The notes under the pieces are model-generated. The model ran no database searches and had not been told where the DNA came from. It saw nothing but the letters and a program-made list of their open reading frames with translations. From assembly GCA_023259675.1 (NCBI GenBank), contig JALRGT010000008.1, positions 1 to 64,000 of the forward strand: a DNA stretch of 64,000 nt, read 5' to 3'. Below, one piece after another: positions 15,787-23,465 of the stretch (position 1 is the first letter of the stretch; each line of letters opens with the position of its first letter). The position numbers and the translations under genes are program-made. The stretch comes from Flavobacterium sp. (GTDB taxonomy: Bacteria > Bacteroidota > Bacteroidia > Flavobacteriales > Flavobacteriaceae).

Positions 15787-16662
15787 TTACGCATTAGCCG
15801 TTGCTGCTTCTTTATTGATTTTACCGATTAAACCGGCTAATACTTTTCCAGGACCTACTTCGGTAAACAAAGTGGCACCGTCTGCAATCATTTGTTGTAC
15901 GGATTGCGTCCATTTTACGGGAGCGGTCAACTGTATGATTAGGTTTTTCTTGATTTCAGCAGGATCAGAAACTGCGCTGGCAGTAACATTTTGATATACG
16001 GGACAAATAGGAGTTGAGAAAGTTGTCGCTTCAATGGCTGCAGCCAATTCTTCTCTTGCCGGTTCCATCATCGGAGAGTGGAAAGCACCACCTACAGGTA
16101 ATAACAAAGCACGTTTGGCTCCTGCTTCTTTCATTTTTTCGCAAGCTAATTCTACAGCTTTAAATTCTCCTGAAATTACTAATTGTCCAGGACAGTTGTA
16201 GTTAGCTGCCACAACAACACCGTCGATAGAGGTACAAACTTCTTCCACAATATTGTCAGCCAATCCTAAAACGGCAGCCATGGTTGATGGGGTGATTTCG
16301 CAGGCTTTTTGCATGGCTAAGGCTCTTTGAGAAACTAATTTTAATCCGTCTTCAAAAGATAACGCACCATTAGCAACCAAAGCAGAGAACTCGCCTAGAG
16401 AATGTCCAGCTACCATTTCTGGTTTAAAATCTTCTCCTAAAGTTTTGGCCAAAATAACCGAATGCAAAAACACCGCAGGTTGGGTTACTTTAGTTTCTTT
16501 CAATTCTTCGGCAGTACCTTCGAACATAATATCGGTGATACGGAAACCTAATATCTCGTTTGCTTTTTCAAACAATTCTTTTGCTAAAGGAGAGTTTTCA
16601 TATAAGTCTTTACCCATTCCGGTGAATTGAGCTCCTTGACCTGGAAATACGTATGCTTTCAT
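15787..16662 (-). CDS. fabD: Malonyl-CoA:ACP transacylase
   Basis: 291 residues, normal length. It moves malonyl from CoA to acyl carrier protein for fatty acid synthesis. VFPGQGAQFTGMG forms the oxyanion loop, GHSLGEFSAL carries the nucleophile Ser88, LVSQRALAMQ carries the carboxylate-binding Arg, PVGGAFHSPMM carries His195, and FTEVGPGKVL closes the domain. It is monocistronic, with its own terminator, and is not clustered with other fab genes here. Confidence 0.96.
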   Translation of the reverse strand: MKAYVFPGQGAQFTGMGKDLYENSPLAKELFEKANEILGFRITDIMFEGTAEELKETKVTQPAVFLHSVILAKTLGEDFKPEMVAGHSLGEFSALVANGALSFEDGLKLVSQRALAMQKACEITPSTMAAVLGLADNIVEEVCTSIDGVVVAANYNCPGQLVISGEFKAVELACEKMKEAGAKRALLLPVGGAFHSPMMEPAREELAAAIEATTFSTPICPVYQNVTASAVSDPAEIKKNLIIQLTAPVKWTQSVQQMIADGATLFTEVGPGKVLAGLIGKINKEAATANA

Positions 16663-16767
16663 CTGTATTTGTTTTTATTGTTTTTAATATAAAGATTGAA
16701 AAATTAGATTCAATCGGGATGCAAAAGTAGTGTTTTTTTAGAATTTATCAGGAAAGATGAAACCAAT

Positions 16768-16811
16768 GCAAAAGAAAAGCGGCTAAACTTCATTAAGAAA
16801 TTTAGCCGCTT
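16768..16811 (-). terminator. Terminator of the cytoplasmic yceI gene
   Basis: AAGCGGCTAAA (16777-16787) and TTTAGCCGCTT (16801-16811) form a perfect 11-bp stem; on the minus strand it is followed by TTTCTTTTG. It lies 33 nt past the stop of the YceI gene. Confidence 0.86.
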
Positions 16812-16844
16812 GTATTTAACCAAAACTAGTTTTTATGAAATCAG

Positions 16845-17372
16845 TTATAGTTTGATCAATTGTAATTCGATGTTCAATTTTACATCTTCACCCACTAAAA
16901 CACCACCCGTTTCTAGAGCCGAGTTCCAGTTTAATCCCCATTCTTTACGATTTATTTTTCCAAAAATATTCAATCCCGCTTTGGTATTTCCCCATGGGTC
17001 TTTCATTAAACCGCTAAATTCAGCAGGAAGTTTTACTGATTTTGTTATTCCTCTCAAACTCAAATCGCCAGCTATTTCATAATCATCGCCATTTTTGGTA
17101 AAAGAAGTCGCTTTAAAAGTTAGTTTTGGATGGTTTTCTGTATCAAAAAAATCGCCACTTTTTAAGTGATTGTCTCTATCCGTATTATTGGTGCTGATAG
17201 AATCGATATTTGCAGAAAACTCAATATTTGCATTTTCAAAGTTATCTTCTTCCGTAGAAATAGTTGCTACATAATCACTAAATTTTCCTGAAACGTTGGT
17301 AAACATCATGTGTTTTACTTTGAATCCTATTTCGGAGTGTGTCGGGTCAATTGCCCATTTCGTAGTTGCCAT
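16845..17372 (-). CDS. YceI-family lipocalin-like protein, cytoplasmic form
   Basis: 175 residues with no signal peptide (starts MATTKWAIDPTHSEIGFKVK). YceI hallmarks: DPTHSEIGFKVKHMMFTNVSGKF, the FENANIEFSANIDSISTNN strand, RDNHLKSGDFFDTENHP, GDLSLRGITKSV and NRKEWGLNW. The fold is a beta-barrel that binds a polyisoprenoid-like ligand in TT1927b/YceI; the physiological role is unclear, often stress-linked. It is preceded by the promoter/palindrome block at 17411-17459, identical to the one before the pirin operon, so it is probably coregulated with that operon by the Crp/Fnr protein at 23466-24041. Confidence 0.9.
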   Translation of the reverse strand: MATTKWAIDPTHSEIGFKVKHMMFTNVSGKFSDYVATISTEEDNFENANIEFSANIDSISTNNTDRDNHLKSGDFFDTENHPKLTFKATSFTKNGDDYEIAGDLSLRGITKSVKLPAEFSGLMKDPWGNTKAGLNIFGKINRKEWGLNWNSALETGGVLVGEDVKLNIELQLIKL

Positions 17373-17410
17373 AATTTTATAGTTTTAATTTTTATATCTT
17401 ATTGATAAGG

Positions 17411-17459
17411 CAAATTTACGGCGGCCATAACTATAGAGCACTTAACCTAGATTAAGAAA
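17411..17459 (-). promoter_or_regulatory. Activator-type promoter: CTTAACCTAGATTAAG operator plus TAAATTTG -7 box (yceI)
   Basis: Reading towards yceI, the near-palindrome at 17456-17441 (CTTAA-yCTAGr-TTAAG, one mismatched pair) is followed 22 nt later by TAAATTTG (17418-17411). There is no -33 TTG. With transcription starting near 17405 the palindrome is centred at about -43, the position of a class II CRP/FNR site. A 21-base block including it (17439-17459) is identical to 23445-23465, with the same distance to an identical -7 box. Confidence 0.72.
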
Positions 17460-17506
17460 GAAAAAAATAGATAATTGAACTTATCTGGATATAAATAGAA
17501 TCGTTG

Positions 17507-18457
17507 TTACAAAACAAAATACTGATTTTTTTCAAAAGTTACATCTATCGATTCAGCTTGCGTCTTTTTAGGTTGCGACTCAAATTCATCACGGAATTCA
17601 TGAATCATTTGAATTAAATTCTTTTCAATGGTACCACAAATGGCGGTCATAGGAGTATCAGTCGGTTTGTTCTCAAATGGGTCTTGCAAGTGAATAGCCA
17701 TTTTTTCGATAAGGAAAAATGCAGCCCCAATGGTTGTTACCAATGGAATTTGTAACCAACCCAATAAATCAGTTAATGCAAATGGCAAAAGGATAATGAA
17801 AAGACAAAGTGTGAAACGAATATACATACTGTAAGTAGTTGGGAATATGGTATTTTTAATTCTTTCGCATTTGCCCATGTAATCACACAAACGTGTTAGT
17901 GTATTGTCAATTTCTACCTGTTGATAGGTATTGATTTTTTCGTTTTCATATGCTTTTTTCAAATCTTTAGAATGTAGCATTAGTATTGCATTAGGCACAT
18001 GTTTGTGTTTTTTTACATATTGGAAATCAGTGTCATTTAAGATTTTTTTAATCGTTTTATAGGGGTCTTTTCCTCTTAGTGAGAGATTCAAACTGTAACA
18101 CCAAGCAATTTGTCTTTTGGCGAAATTTTCTTTAAAATCATTAGCTTCAACTGAAAAATCAGGATCTTTGTAAAAAGAGATAATTTGTCTTAATAATGAT
18201 CTCGAATCGTTTACAATAGCTCCCCAAATAATGCGAGCTTCCCACCAGCGATCATAAGCTTGGTTCGATTTAAAAGCAAGTAATAATGAGATAATGGTTC
18301 CTACTATGGTAGGAATAGCAATGGGAATATTTATAGCTTCGTTGTCATAATAATAGTTGAATGCCTCAAAAGTGATTGCGTATAAAATAACTAGAAATAG
18401 CTCCGTTTTTATTTTCCCTAAAACATATTTCATAGGGATTTTCTTTTGTAATAGCAT
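17507..18457 (-). CDS. Bestrophin-family (UPF0187/YneE-like) membrane channel protein
   Basis: About 316 residues. The N-terminal helices (VLGKIKTELFLVILYAITF; IPIAIPTIVGTIISLLLAF) are followed by the family signature SNQAYDRWWEARIIWGAIVNDSR, where NxAYxRWWEAR is the bestrophin hallmark. A second hydrophobic pair (FTLCLFIILLPFALTDLLGW, LVTTIGAAFFLIEKMA) is followed by DPFENKPTDTPM. Bacterial members form pentameric ion channels. The frame stays open to 18541, overlapping the upstream stress-protein gene by 41 nt, but the ATG at 18457 removes the overlap and keeps all conserved parts; a further ATG at 18433 is possible. It is probably cotranscribed with the universal stress protein gene. Confidence 0.85.
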   Translation of the reverse strand: MLLQKKIPMKYVLGKIKTELFLVILYAITFEAFNYYYDNEAINIPIAIPTIVGTIISLLLAFKSNQAYDRWWEARIIWGAIVNDSRSLLRQIISFYKDPDFSVEANDFKENFAKRQIAWCYSLNLSLRGKDPYKTIKKILNDTDFQYVKKHKHVPNAILMLHSKDLKKAYENEKINTYQQVEIDNTLTRLCDYMGKCERIKNTIFPTTYSMYIRFTLCLFIILLPFALTDLLGWLQIPLVTTIGAAFFLIEKMAIHLQDPFENKPTDTPMTAICGTIEKNLIQMIHEFRDEFESQPKKTQAESIDVTFEKNQYFVL

Positions 18458-18500
18458 GTTGATTTGTTTAAATAGATCAATAATAGTTTCCTTTTTATAC

Positions 18501-19223
18501 TCACGCGATTTCTTCGTACAAGGATAAAATTGGTAAGCCAAAACTTTCGTTTGTATTGGTGTTATTTTTTTTAAGTTTAATCTTTTTCGGTTTTCTAGTT
18601 TCGATTAGAAGATCAATTTTATTTTTTGTAATAGCTTCATTTAATAAGTTTTGAAGATCTTCAGGATTTTGTTCACTAAAAATTTTAGCTTGACTAACGA
18701 TTCTGAAATTAAAATGAGCAGGGATTAATTCTTGTAAATCTTCTACCTGTAGTTTAGACATAGTTTGTTCTAAATACATTGCTTTACTTAAATTTTGTTC
18801 TTCAAAATTTGTGCTTAGGTGCAAAATGGGACATTTAGAATTACTAAGAATTTGAGTAAATTGATTGTGAATTCTTTTTCCATTATTTCTAAAGGAAGGA
18901 GAAATAATGGTTAGTTCAATTTTTAGATGTTCCATTAAATTTTTCATCAGTGGAGCGGAAATTCCATATTGATGATGAATTTTTAAACTACAATTTTGAG
19001 AAATAGCAATTAATTCTCTGCAATATTCCAATATGTTTTTTTGCGAAGCAGTCATATCACTTTTCATGCTTCTTAGGAAAGTAGCCGTAGAATAAGTATC
19101 TGGAATTTCGCTAATTAATGCTAAATATAGCGTGCATTTTTTACCGTTAGATTGTTGGATAGCTATTTTAATAGCATTTATCGTATCGGGGTCTAATGTT
19201 GAAGGTATTAATAGATTTTTCAT
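18501..19223 (-). CDS. Universal stress protein-like protein (tandem, degenerate)
   Basis: 240 residues. The first half has a UspA-like core: MKNLLIPSTLDPDTINAIKIA (N-terminal beta strand and helix; residues 1-20), then LYLALISEIPD and LELTIISPSFRNNG-type strands ending in CPILHLST. The usual ATP loop G-x2-G-x9-G-S/T is not intact. The second half (from about residue 145) repeats a similar alpha/beta pattern (FRIVSQAKIF, NKIDLLIETRKP). It is likely a soluble stress-response protein that does not bind ATP. Upstream lie three ATTAGA boxes (see 19248-19329) next to the two-component genes, suggesting control by that system. Confidence 0.68.
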   Translation of the reverse strand: MKNLLIPSTLDPDTINAIKIAIQQSNGKKCTLYLALISEIPDTYSTATFLRSMKSDMTASQKNILEYCRELIAISQNCSLKIHHQYGISAPLMKNLMEHLKIELTIISPSFRNNGKRIHNQFTQILSNSKCPILHLSTNFEEQNLSKAMYLEQTMSKLQVEDLQELIPAHFNFRIVSQAKIFSEQNPEDLQNLLNEAITKNKIDLLIETRKPKKIKLKKNNTNTNESFGLPILSLYEEIA

Positions 19224-19247
19224 ATGTATTGTTTTTAATTATACATA

Positions 19248-19329
19248 CAAAATAAGTTGTTGGACATTAGAGTGTCCTTGGATTAAAATTAGAATTTCCT
19301 AAGATTCAACATTAGAATTTCTAATGTTG
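19248..19329 (-). promoter_or_regulatory. Array of three ATTAGA boxes and two palindromes upstream of the stress-protein gene
   Basis: ATTAGA occurs at 19266, 19288 and 19311, spacings 22 and 23 bp (about two helical turns). The first lies inside the palindrome GGACA-TTAGAG-TGTCC (19262-19277); the third inside the perfect 10-bp inverted repeat CAACATTAGA/TCTAATGTTG (19307-19329), which overlaps the histidine kinase stop codon. A -7-like TTATTTTG lies at 19255-19248 (minus). OmpR-type regulators commonly bind such phased direct repeats, and one is encoded next door. Assignment to that regulator is inference. Confidence 0.5.
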
Positions 19330-20694
19330 TTTTTTTTCGAAAGTAATATTTACAACTGTTCCCTTTCCTGTTTCTGATTGAATTTGAAGTTCACCATTGT
19401 GCATTCTGATAATTTTCATTGCCAATGGCAAGCCAAGTCCGTAACCATTATATTTTGAAGCAATTTTCCCTCTAAAGAAAGGTTCATACAAATACGGAAT
19501 ATCTTCAGGAGGAATTCCAATACCTATGTCGATAATGGCAATTTTAATTTTATTCTTATCTGCCGAAAGGCTTACAAAAACCTCGTCATTATCAGAATAT
19601 TTTACAGCGTTCGAAATAATGTTATTCAGAGCTAATTCTAATAATGGTCTGTTGCAAGGAATGGTTAATAAAAATTCATCTTCTGGAATGGCGTTCAATT
19701 TAATGTTAACGCGGTTATTAGGGAAAAGAGTGTCTATTGATCCTTTAACTTCTAGGAGAATTTCGTCTATTCGAGCAACATCCAATACTTGTTTAGTGCC
19801 GTCGTAACCCGTTTGGGTTAGTTTTAAAAGACTTTCGGTTAGATTGCCTAATTTTGAAGCTTGCTTGTTGATGTTCTCTAAAGAGAATACATATTCTTCT
19901 GTTTCTCTTTCCTTTAGAAGCATAATTTCAGTTTCGGCAATAATAGTTGTAATTGGAGTTTTTAATTCATGCGAAGCATTGTTGATGAAGTTTGCTTGGA
20001 TTTCAAACGAAGTTTCTAAACGATCCAGCATATCGTTGAATGTTTTGGTAAGGTCTGAAATCTCATCTTTTCCATTTCTATTCGGATCAGCTAATCGATT
20101 GTGAAGATTAGAAGCGCTTATCCGGCGTACTTCTTTTGTTATTTGTGCCATAGGATTAATTACTCTTCTGGCTAAAAATCGTCCAAAAAAGTAAGCCATA
20201 ATAATAAAGCCAATTCCTCCAAAAATTAAAATTTGTAAAACATAAATAGTACTCGTGTATCCTCTTCGGTCTATGGCTGTGACAATTATAATATATTTCT
20301 GCCCTGCTTCATTAAAAAGTTGTCCATAATAATATCGATTGTCTTCTTCGATCCAGCTGGATCCTTTTTTCATAAGACTATTATAAAACTCAGGGGGAAG
20401 ATGCAAATCGGTATTGTATTCAAAAGTGTTTTCGCTGTTTACTTTTAGCACAAAATCTTTTTCTTCTATAAGCTCTTCTAATCCGCCTTTCTTGAATTTT
20501 TGAAAATAATCTTTCTTTTCAGTGTCTTGCTGGTAATAGGTTGAGGAAGCAATTTTAGCTCTATCCTGAAGCCTTTTTATAAAATAATATTCATTATTTT
20601 GTTTGAATAGGAAAAAAATAATAATACACAAAAGCATGGTGCTAAAGCACGAAAGCGCAACATAAGTAATGGTTATTTTTTTTCTAATTTGCAT
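19321..20694 (-). CDS. Membrane sensor histidine kinase (HAMP, HisKA, HATPase_c)
   Basis: 457 residues. Two membrane helices (about 8-30 and 152-172) bracket a periplasmic sensor of about 120 residues. HAMP (173-225) includes RRVINPMAQI. The phosphoacceptor motif is NASHELKTPI with His242. The ATPase domain shows N-box NNIISNAVKYS, G1 DIGIGIPPEDIPYL, F-box EPFFRG and G2 GYGLGLPLA. Architecture and gene order resemble the CpxA/EnvZ class with an OmpR-type regulator. It begins 3 nt after the response regulator stop, so the two are cotranscribed and form one system. The stimulus is unknown; the stress-protein and bestrophin genes lie just downstream. Confidence 0.93.
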   Translation of the reverse strand: MQIRKKITITYVALSCFSTMLLCIIIFFLFKQNNEYYFIKRLQDRAKIASSTYYQQDTEKKDYFQKFKKGGLEELIEEKDFVLKVNSENTFEYNTDLHLPPEFYNSLMKKGSSWIEEDNRYYYGQLFNEAGQKYIIIVTAIDRRGYTSTIYVLQILIFGGIGFIIMAYFFGRFLARRVINPMAQITKEVRRISASNLHNRLADPNRNGKDEISDLTKTFNDMLDRLETSFEIQANFINNASHELKTPITTIIAETEIMLLKERETEEYVFSLENINKQASKLGNLTESLLKLTQTGYDGTKQVLDVARIDEILLEVKGSIDTLFPNNRVNIKLNAIPEDEFLLTIPCNRPLLELALNNIISNAVKYSDNDEVFVSLSADKNKIKIAIIDIGIGIPPEDIPYLYEPFFRGKIASKYNGYGLGLPLAMKIIRMHNGELQIQSETGKGTVVNITFEKKQH

Positions 20695-20697
20695 GAA

Positions 20698-21372
20698 TTA
20701 CGGTTTTATAATGTACCCCAGACCTTTGATTGTATGGATCAATTTGTGGTGAAAAGGTTTGTCAATTTTCTTTCTCAAATAATTGATGTATACATCAACT
20801 ACATTAGTATTCATGTCAAAATTAATATCCCAAACATTATCTAATATTTTTTCTCTTGATAAAATTGTTTCAGCATTGGTAGCCAAAAAATGTAATAATT
20901 TGAATTCTTTGGCAGTTAATAGAATGGTTTCTCCATTTCTTTTAACAGATTTTGCTCTGTTGTCAATTTCTAAATCATCAATTTGAATCAAATCATTAGG
21001 TTTATGTTCTTGACTCGATCTTCGAGCTAAAGCGGCTATTCGAGCTTCTAATTCAGAAAATTTAAATGGTTTTACAAGATAATCATCAGCACCAGAATTA
21101 AGTCCGGTAACAATATTTTCAGTGGTTCCTAAAGCGGTTAAAAGAAGAATTGGGACAAAGTTTTTGGCGGCTCTCAATCTTCTACAAATTTCGATTCCAT
21201 TAATATCTGGAAGCATAATATCTAGAATAACAACATCAAAATTGTAATTCAAAATCATTTCGAGTGCAGTTATTCCGTCTAGAGCTACGCTTACGTCATT
21301 GTTTTTTTCCGAAAGTCCTTTTCGTATAATGGATAAAAGATTCGGTTCGTCTTCAACGATAAGTAGTTTCAT
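20698..21372 (-). CDS. OmpR/PhoB-family response regulator
   Basis: 224 residues from the ATG at 21372 (MKLLIVEDEPNLL); the frame extends 17 codons further upstream without family similarity. Receiver domain: acidic pocket Glu7-Asp8, phosphoacceptor Asp51 in VVILDIMLP, Thr in LLLTALG and Lys in LVKPFKFSE. The winged helix (about 130-224) has LTAKEFKLLHFLA, the VWDINFDMNTNVVDVYINYLR recognition region (quoted only in part: NVVDVYINYLRKKID) and HTIKGLGYI. It is the partner of the kinase immediately downstream. Likely targets include the ATTAGA array at 19248-19329. Confidence 0.94.
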   Translation of the reverse strand: MKLLIVEDEPNLLSIIRKGLSEKNNDVSVALDGITALEMILNYNFDVVILDIMLPDINGIEICRRLRAAKNFVPILLLTALGTTENIVTGLNSGADDYLVKPFKFSELEARIAALARRSSQEHKPNDLIQIDDLEIDNRAKSVKRNGETILLTAKEFKLLHFLATNAETILSREKILDNVWDINFDMNTNVVDVYINYLRKKIDKPFHHKLIHTIKGLGYIIKP

Positions 21373-21547
21373 AAATGATTTTTCTGTTTCAAAAATAAAT
21401 ATTGAGTTCTTAAAATTATGCAAAAAAGTCTTTTATATTTATTTTTTATGTATTTCGTATTTAGTAATAGTTTTTTTCGTGCGATTAAAAATAGGGATTC
21501 CAAATTTTTATAAAAATTCAATTGCTTGTGTTCTATTTTGCTTAAGG

Positions 21548-21577
21548 TGAAAAGAGCGTTACTTGTTGGAACGCTTT
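21548..21577 (-). terminator. Probable terminator of the pirin/redox operon
   Basis: A short stem AGCGTT/AACGCT with a 9-nt loop, flanked by AAAAG and TTTTC, followed on the minus strand by CTTTTC. It lies 20-50 nt after the FMN reductase stop. Weaker than the other terminators here. Confidence 0.5.
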
Positions 21578-21598
21578 TCTGTAGGGTTTGAATTGTTT

Positions 21599-22129
21599 TT
21601 AAAGCGCTATTGATTCCACAATTTCAAGCAATTCACTTTTTAATTCTTTGTTTGTAATTCCTTCTTCAGTTTTGAAATTATCATTGAAACTTGGTAATGA
21701 AAAACTTCCTTTGATAACAGCACCTTGAAAAGGAAAACGATTTTTTGCAATTTCTAAAACCGAAAGTCCACCTCTTGGGCCAGGAGAAGTAGCCATAAGT
21801 AGGGTTTGTTTCTCTTGAAGGAATTTGGGGTTAATTCGAGAAGTCCAATCAAAAATATTTTTAAATGCCGTTGAATAGGCACCATTATGTTCTGCAAACG
21901 AAATGACAATCAAATCGGCAGTTCCAAGTTTATTAAAAAAATCGGTTGCTAATTCAGGAATACCATTTTCTGATTCTTTGTCTAAGGAAAAAATAGGCAT
22001 TTCGTATTCGTTTAGGTCTAAAACTTCTACATCTGCATTTTTAAATTGCGATGCCGCGTAGGTGGCCAATTGTTTATTAATAGAGTTTTTACTCGATGAA
22101 GCACCAAAAGCTATAATTTTTTTAGTCAT
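21599..22129 (-). CDS. NAD(P)H-dependent FMN reductase-family flavoprotein
   Basis: 176 residues from the ATG at 22129 (MTKKIIAFGASSSKNSIN); an upstream in-frame extension overlaps the ferredoxin gene and is rejected. The flavodoxin-like FMN phosphate loop is GASSSKNSINKQ, followed by LDLNEYEMPIFS, the SFAEHNGAYSTAFKNIFDW segment (FMN isoalloxazine contact) and ATSPGPRGG. Members reduce FMN, quinones or azo dyes with NAD(P)H. It is the last gene of the pirin-GNAT-ferredoxin-reductase operon, 2 nt after the ferredoxin stop, which suggests that the small Fe-S protein is an electron partner. Confidence 0.88.
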   Translation of the reverse strand: MTKKIIAFGASSSKNSINKQLATYAASQFKNADVEVLDLNEYEMPIFSLDKESENGIPELATDFFNKLGTADLIVISFAEHNGAYSTAFKNIFDWTSRINPKFLQEKQTLLMATSPGPRGGLSVLEIAKNRFPFQGAVIKGSFSLPSFNDNFKTEEGITNKELKSELLEIVESIAL

Positions 22130-22131
22130 TT

Positions 22132-22356
22132 TTATTTGTTTAAAAAGTAGGTTAAAGCTCCTGAAGGGCATTTTTGTACCGTTTCAATTATTTTATCTGT
22201 CGAAGAAGCATCAATTTTTATCCAAGGTTTTTCTCTAGGTTGAAAAACGGCAGGATTATTTCGTACACAATTTCCGGAATGAATGCATTTTTCGGACTGC
22301 CACACCACGGTAACTTCACCATTGGTATATTCTTTTTTAATGTCATTTGGATCCAT
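22132..22356 (-). CDS. Small divergent 4Fe-4S mono-cluster protein (Fer4_19-type)
   Basis: 74 residues. Cys24, Cys30 and Cys63 sit in EKCIHSGNCVRNNPAVFQP and VQKCPSGALTYF, the pattern of the divergent mono-cluster ferredoxin family. Only three Cys are present; His26 between the first two could be a fourth ligand, though this is inference. The conserved KPWIKID segment lies in the middle. It is soluble, probably a one-cluster electron carrier for the adjacent flavin reductase. It lies 17 nt after the GNAT gene within the redox operon. Confidence 0.87.
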   Translation of the reverse strand: MDPNDIKKEYTNGEVTVVWQSEKCIHSGNCVRNNPAVFQPREKPWIKIDASSTDKIIETVQKCPSGALTYFLNK

Positions 22357-22373
22357 GAAAATTATAATTAAGG

Positions 22374-22658
22374 TTATAAAACGTTTCTAAGTTCAGGATT
22401 TTTATCAAATACACTTTTCGCAAACGGACAAAGCGGAATGATTTTAATATTTTTTTCTCTGGCGAATGTAACGGCTCTTTCCACTAATATTTTTCCAAAT
22501 CCTTTGCCGCTGTTTCCTGAATTTACTTCGGTATGATCAATAATTATTTTGGTTTCGCCGGCAAAAACGAAAGTTATTTTGGCTTCCGTTTTTCCGTCGA
22601 TAACAATCGAGAAATATCCTTTGTTACCGTTTATGGTGAGATGAATATCGTTCTCCAT
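22374..22658 (-). CDS. Short GNAT-type N-acetyltransferase (YidJ/Gtcn-like)
   Basis: 94 residues, the minimal single-domain acetyltransferase class. Beta strands ITFVFAGETKIIIDHTEV lead into the acetyl-CoA loop SGNSGKGFGKILVERAV (GxGxG/A type) and KIIPLCPFAKSVFDKNPE, where Cys and Phe are conserved. Substrate unknown. It lies 13 nt downstream of pirin in the same operon; members of this family often sit beside small Fe-S and redox genes. Confidence 0.85.
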   Translation of the reverse strand: MENDIHLTINGNKGYFSIVIDGKTEAKITFVFAGETKIIIDHTEVNSGNSGKGFGKILVERAVTFAREKNIKIIPLCPFAKSVFDKNPELRNVL

Positions 22659-22671
22659 GATTTCTTGCTGT

Positions 22672-23388
22672 TTATTGGTGCATTGGGATTTCCATCAATA
22701 AAAACTTGGCATCTGTTGTGGCTTTGATGTCTAGAGTTTCAAATTCAGTTATTCCTAATCCATCACGGGTTTCCAATTCCTGTCCATCGACGGTAATCGT
22801 TCCTGAAATTACAAAAACATACATTCCATTTCCTTCTTTTTTGATTTCGTAAGTTTTAGCAAAACCTTTGTCAAAATCAGCTAAATGAAACCAAGCATCT
22901 TGATGAATCCAAACCCCTGAATCATCTGGATTTGGTGATAAAATTTGAGCAAAATTATTTTTTTGTTCGGCTTGATTTAAGGTAATTTGTTGGTAGCGAG
23001 GCTCCACGTTTCTAGTTTTTGGAAACAACCAAATTTGAAATAATTTAGTTCGCTGATCTGGGTTTGGGTTGAATTCGCTGTGTTGAATTCCAGTACCTGC
23101 ACTCATCACTTGTACGTCACCAGTTTTTATCGTAGCGGCATTTCCCATGCTGTCTTTGTGTGCCAAATCACCTTCAAGCGGTATAGTGATGATTTCCATA
23201 TTGTCATGCGGATGGGTTCCGAATCCCATTCCAGGAGCGACAGTGTCATCGTTTAAAACGCGCAGTACTCCAAATTGAACTCTTTCTGGGTTGTACCAAC
23301 TGGCAAAGCTAAAACTGTGATAGGCGTTTAACCATCCGTGATCTGCATGTCCTCTTGTGTCTGCTTTATGTAAAACTGTAGTTGCCAT
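22672..23388 (-). CDS. Pirin-family bicupin (quercetinase-like)
   Basis: 238 residues. The pirin N-domain metal site is GTHPHDNMEII with two His, GIQHSEFNP with a third His and the conserved Glu. Also visible are HSFSFASWYNPERVQFG and LRVLNDD at the start. The C-terminal cupin (VFVISGTITVDGQ) lacks a full metal set, as usual. Homologues (E. coli YhhW) can oxidise quercetin; the natural role in Bacteroidota is not known. It is the first gene of a four-gene operon driven by the promoter/operator at 23417-23465. Confidence 0.92.
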   Translation of the reverse strand: MATTVLHKADTRGHADHGWLNAYHSFSFASWYNPERVQFGVLRVLNDDTVAPGMGFGTHPHDNMEIITIPLEGDLAHKDSMGNAATIKTGDVQVMSAGTGIQHSEFNPNPDQRTKLFQIWLFPKTRNVEPRYQQITLNQAEQKNNFAQILSPNPDDSGVWIHQDAWFHLADFDKGFAKTYEIKKEGNGMYVFVISGTITVDGQELETRDGLGITEFETLDIKATTDAKFLLMEIPMHQ

Positions 23389-23416
23389 TATATATAATTT
23401 TGAGATTATTGTTATA

Positions 23417-23465
23417 CAAATTTACATCAGATGTCACTAAAAGACACTTAACCTAGATTAAGAAA
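23417..23465 (-). promoter_or_regulatory. Activator-type promoter: CTTAACCTAGATTAAG operator plus TAAATTTG -7 box (pirin operon)
   Basis: Near-palindrome at 23447-23462 and -7 box TAAATTTG at 23424-23417 on the minus strand, with the same spacing as upstream of yceI (17411-17459). No -33 TTG is present. Predicted start near 23411, operator centred at about -43, leader about 23 nt. The block abuts the 3' end of the Crp/Fnr regulator gene. Confidence 0.73.
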
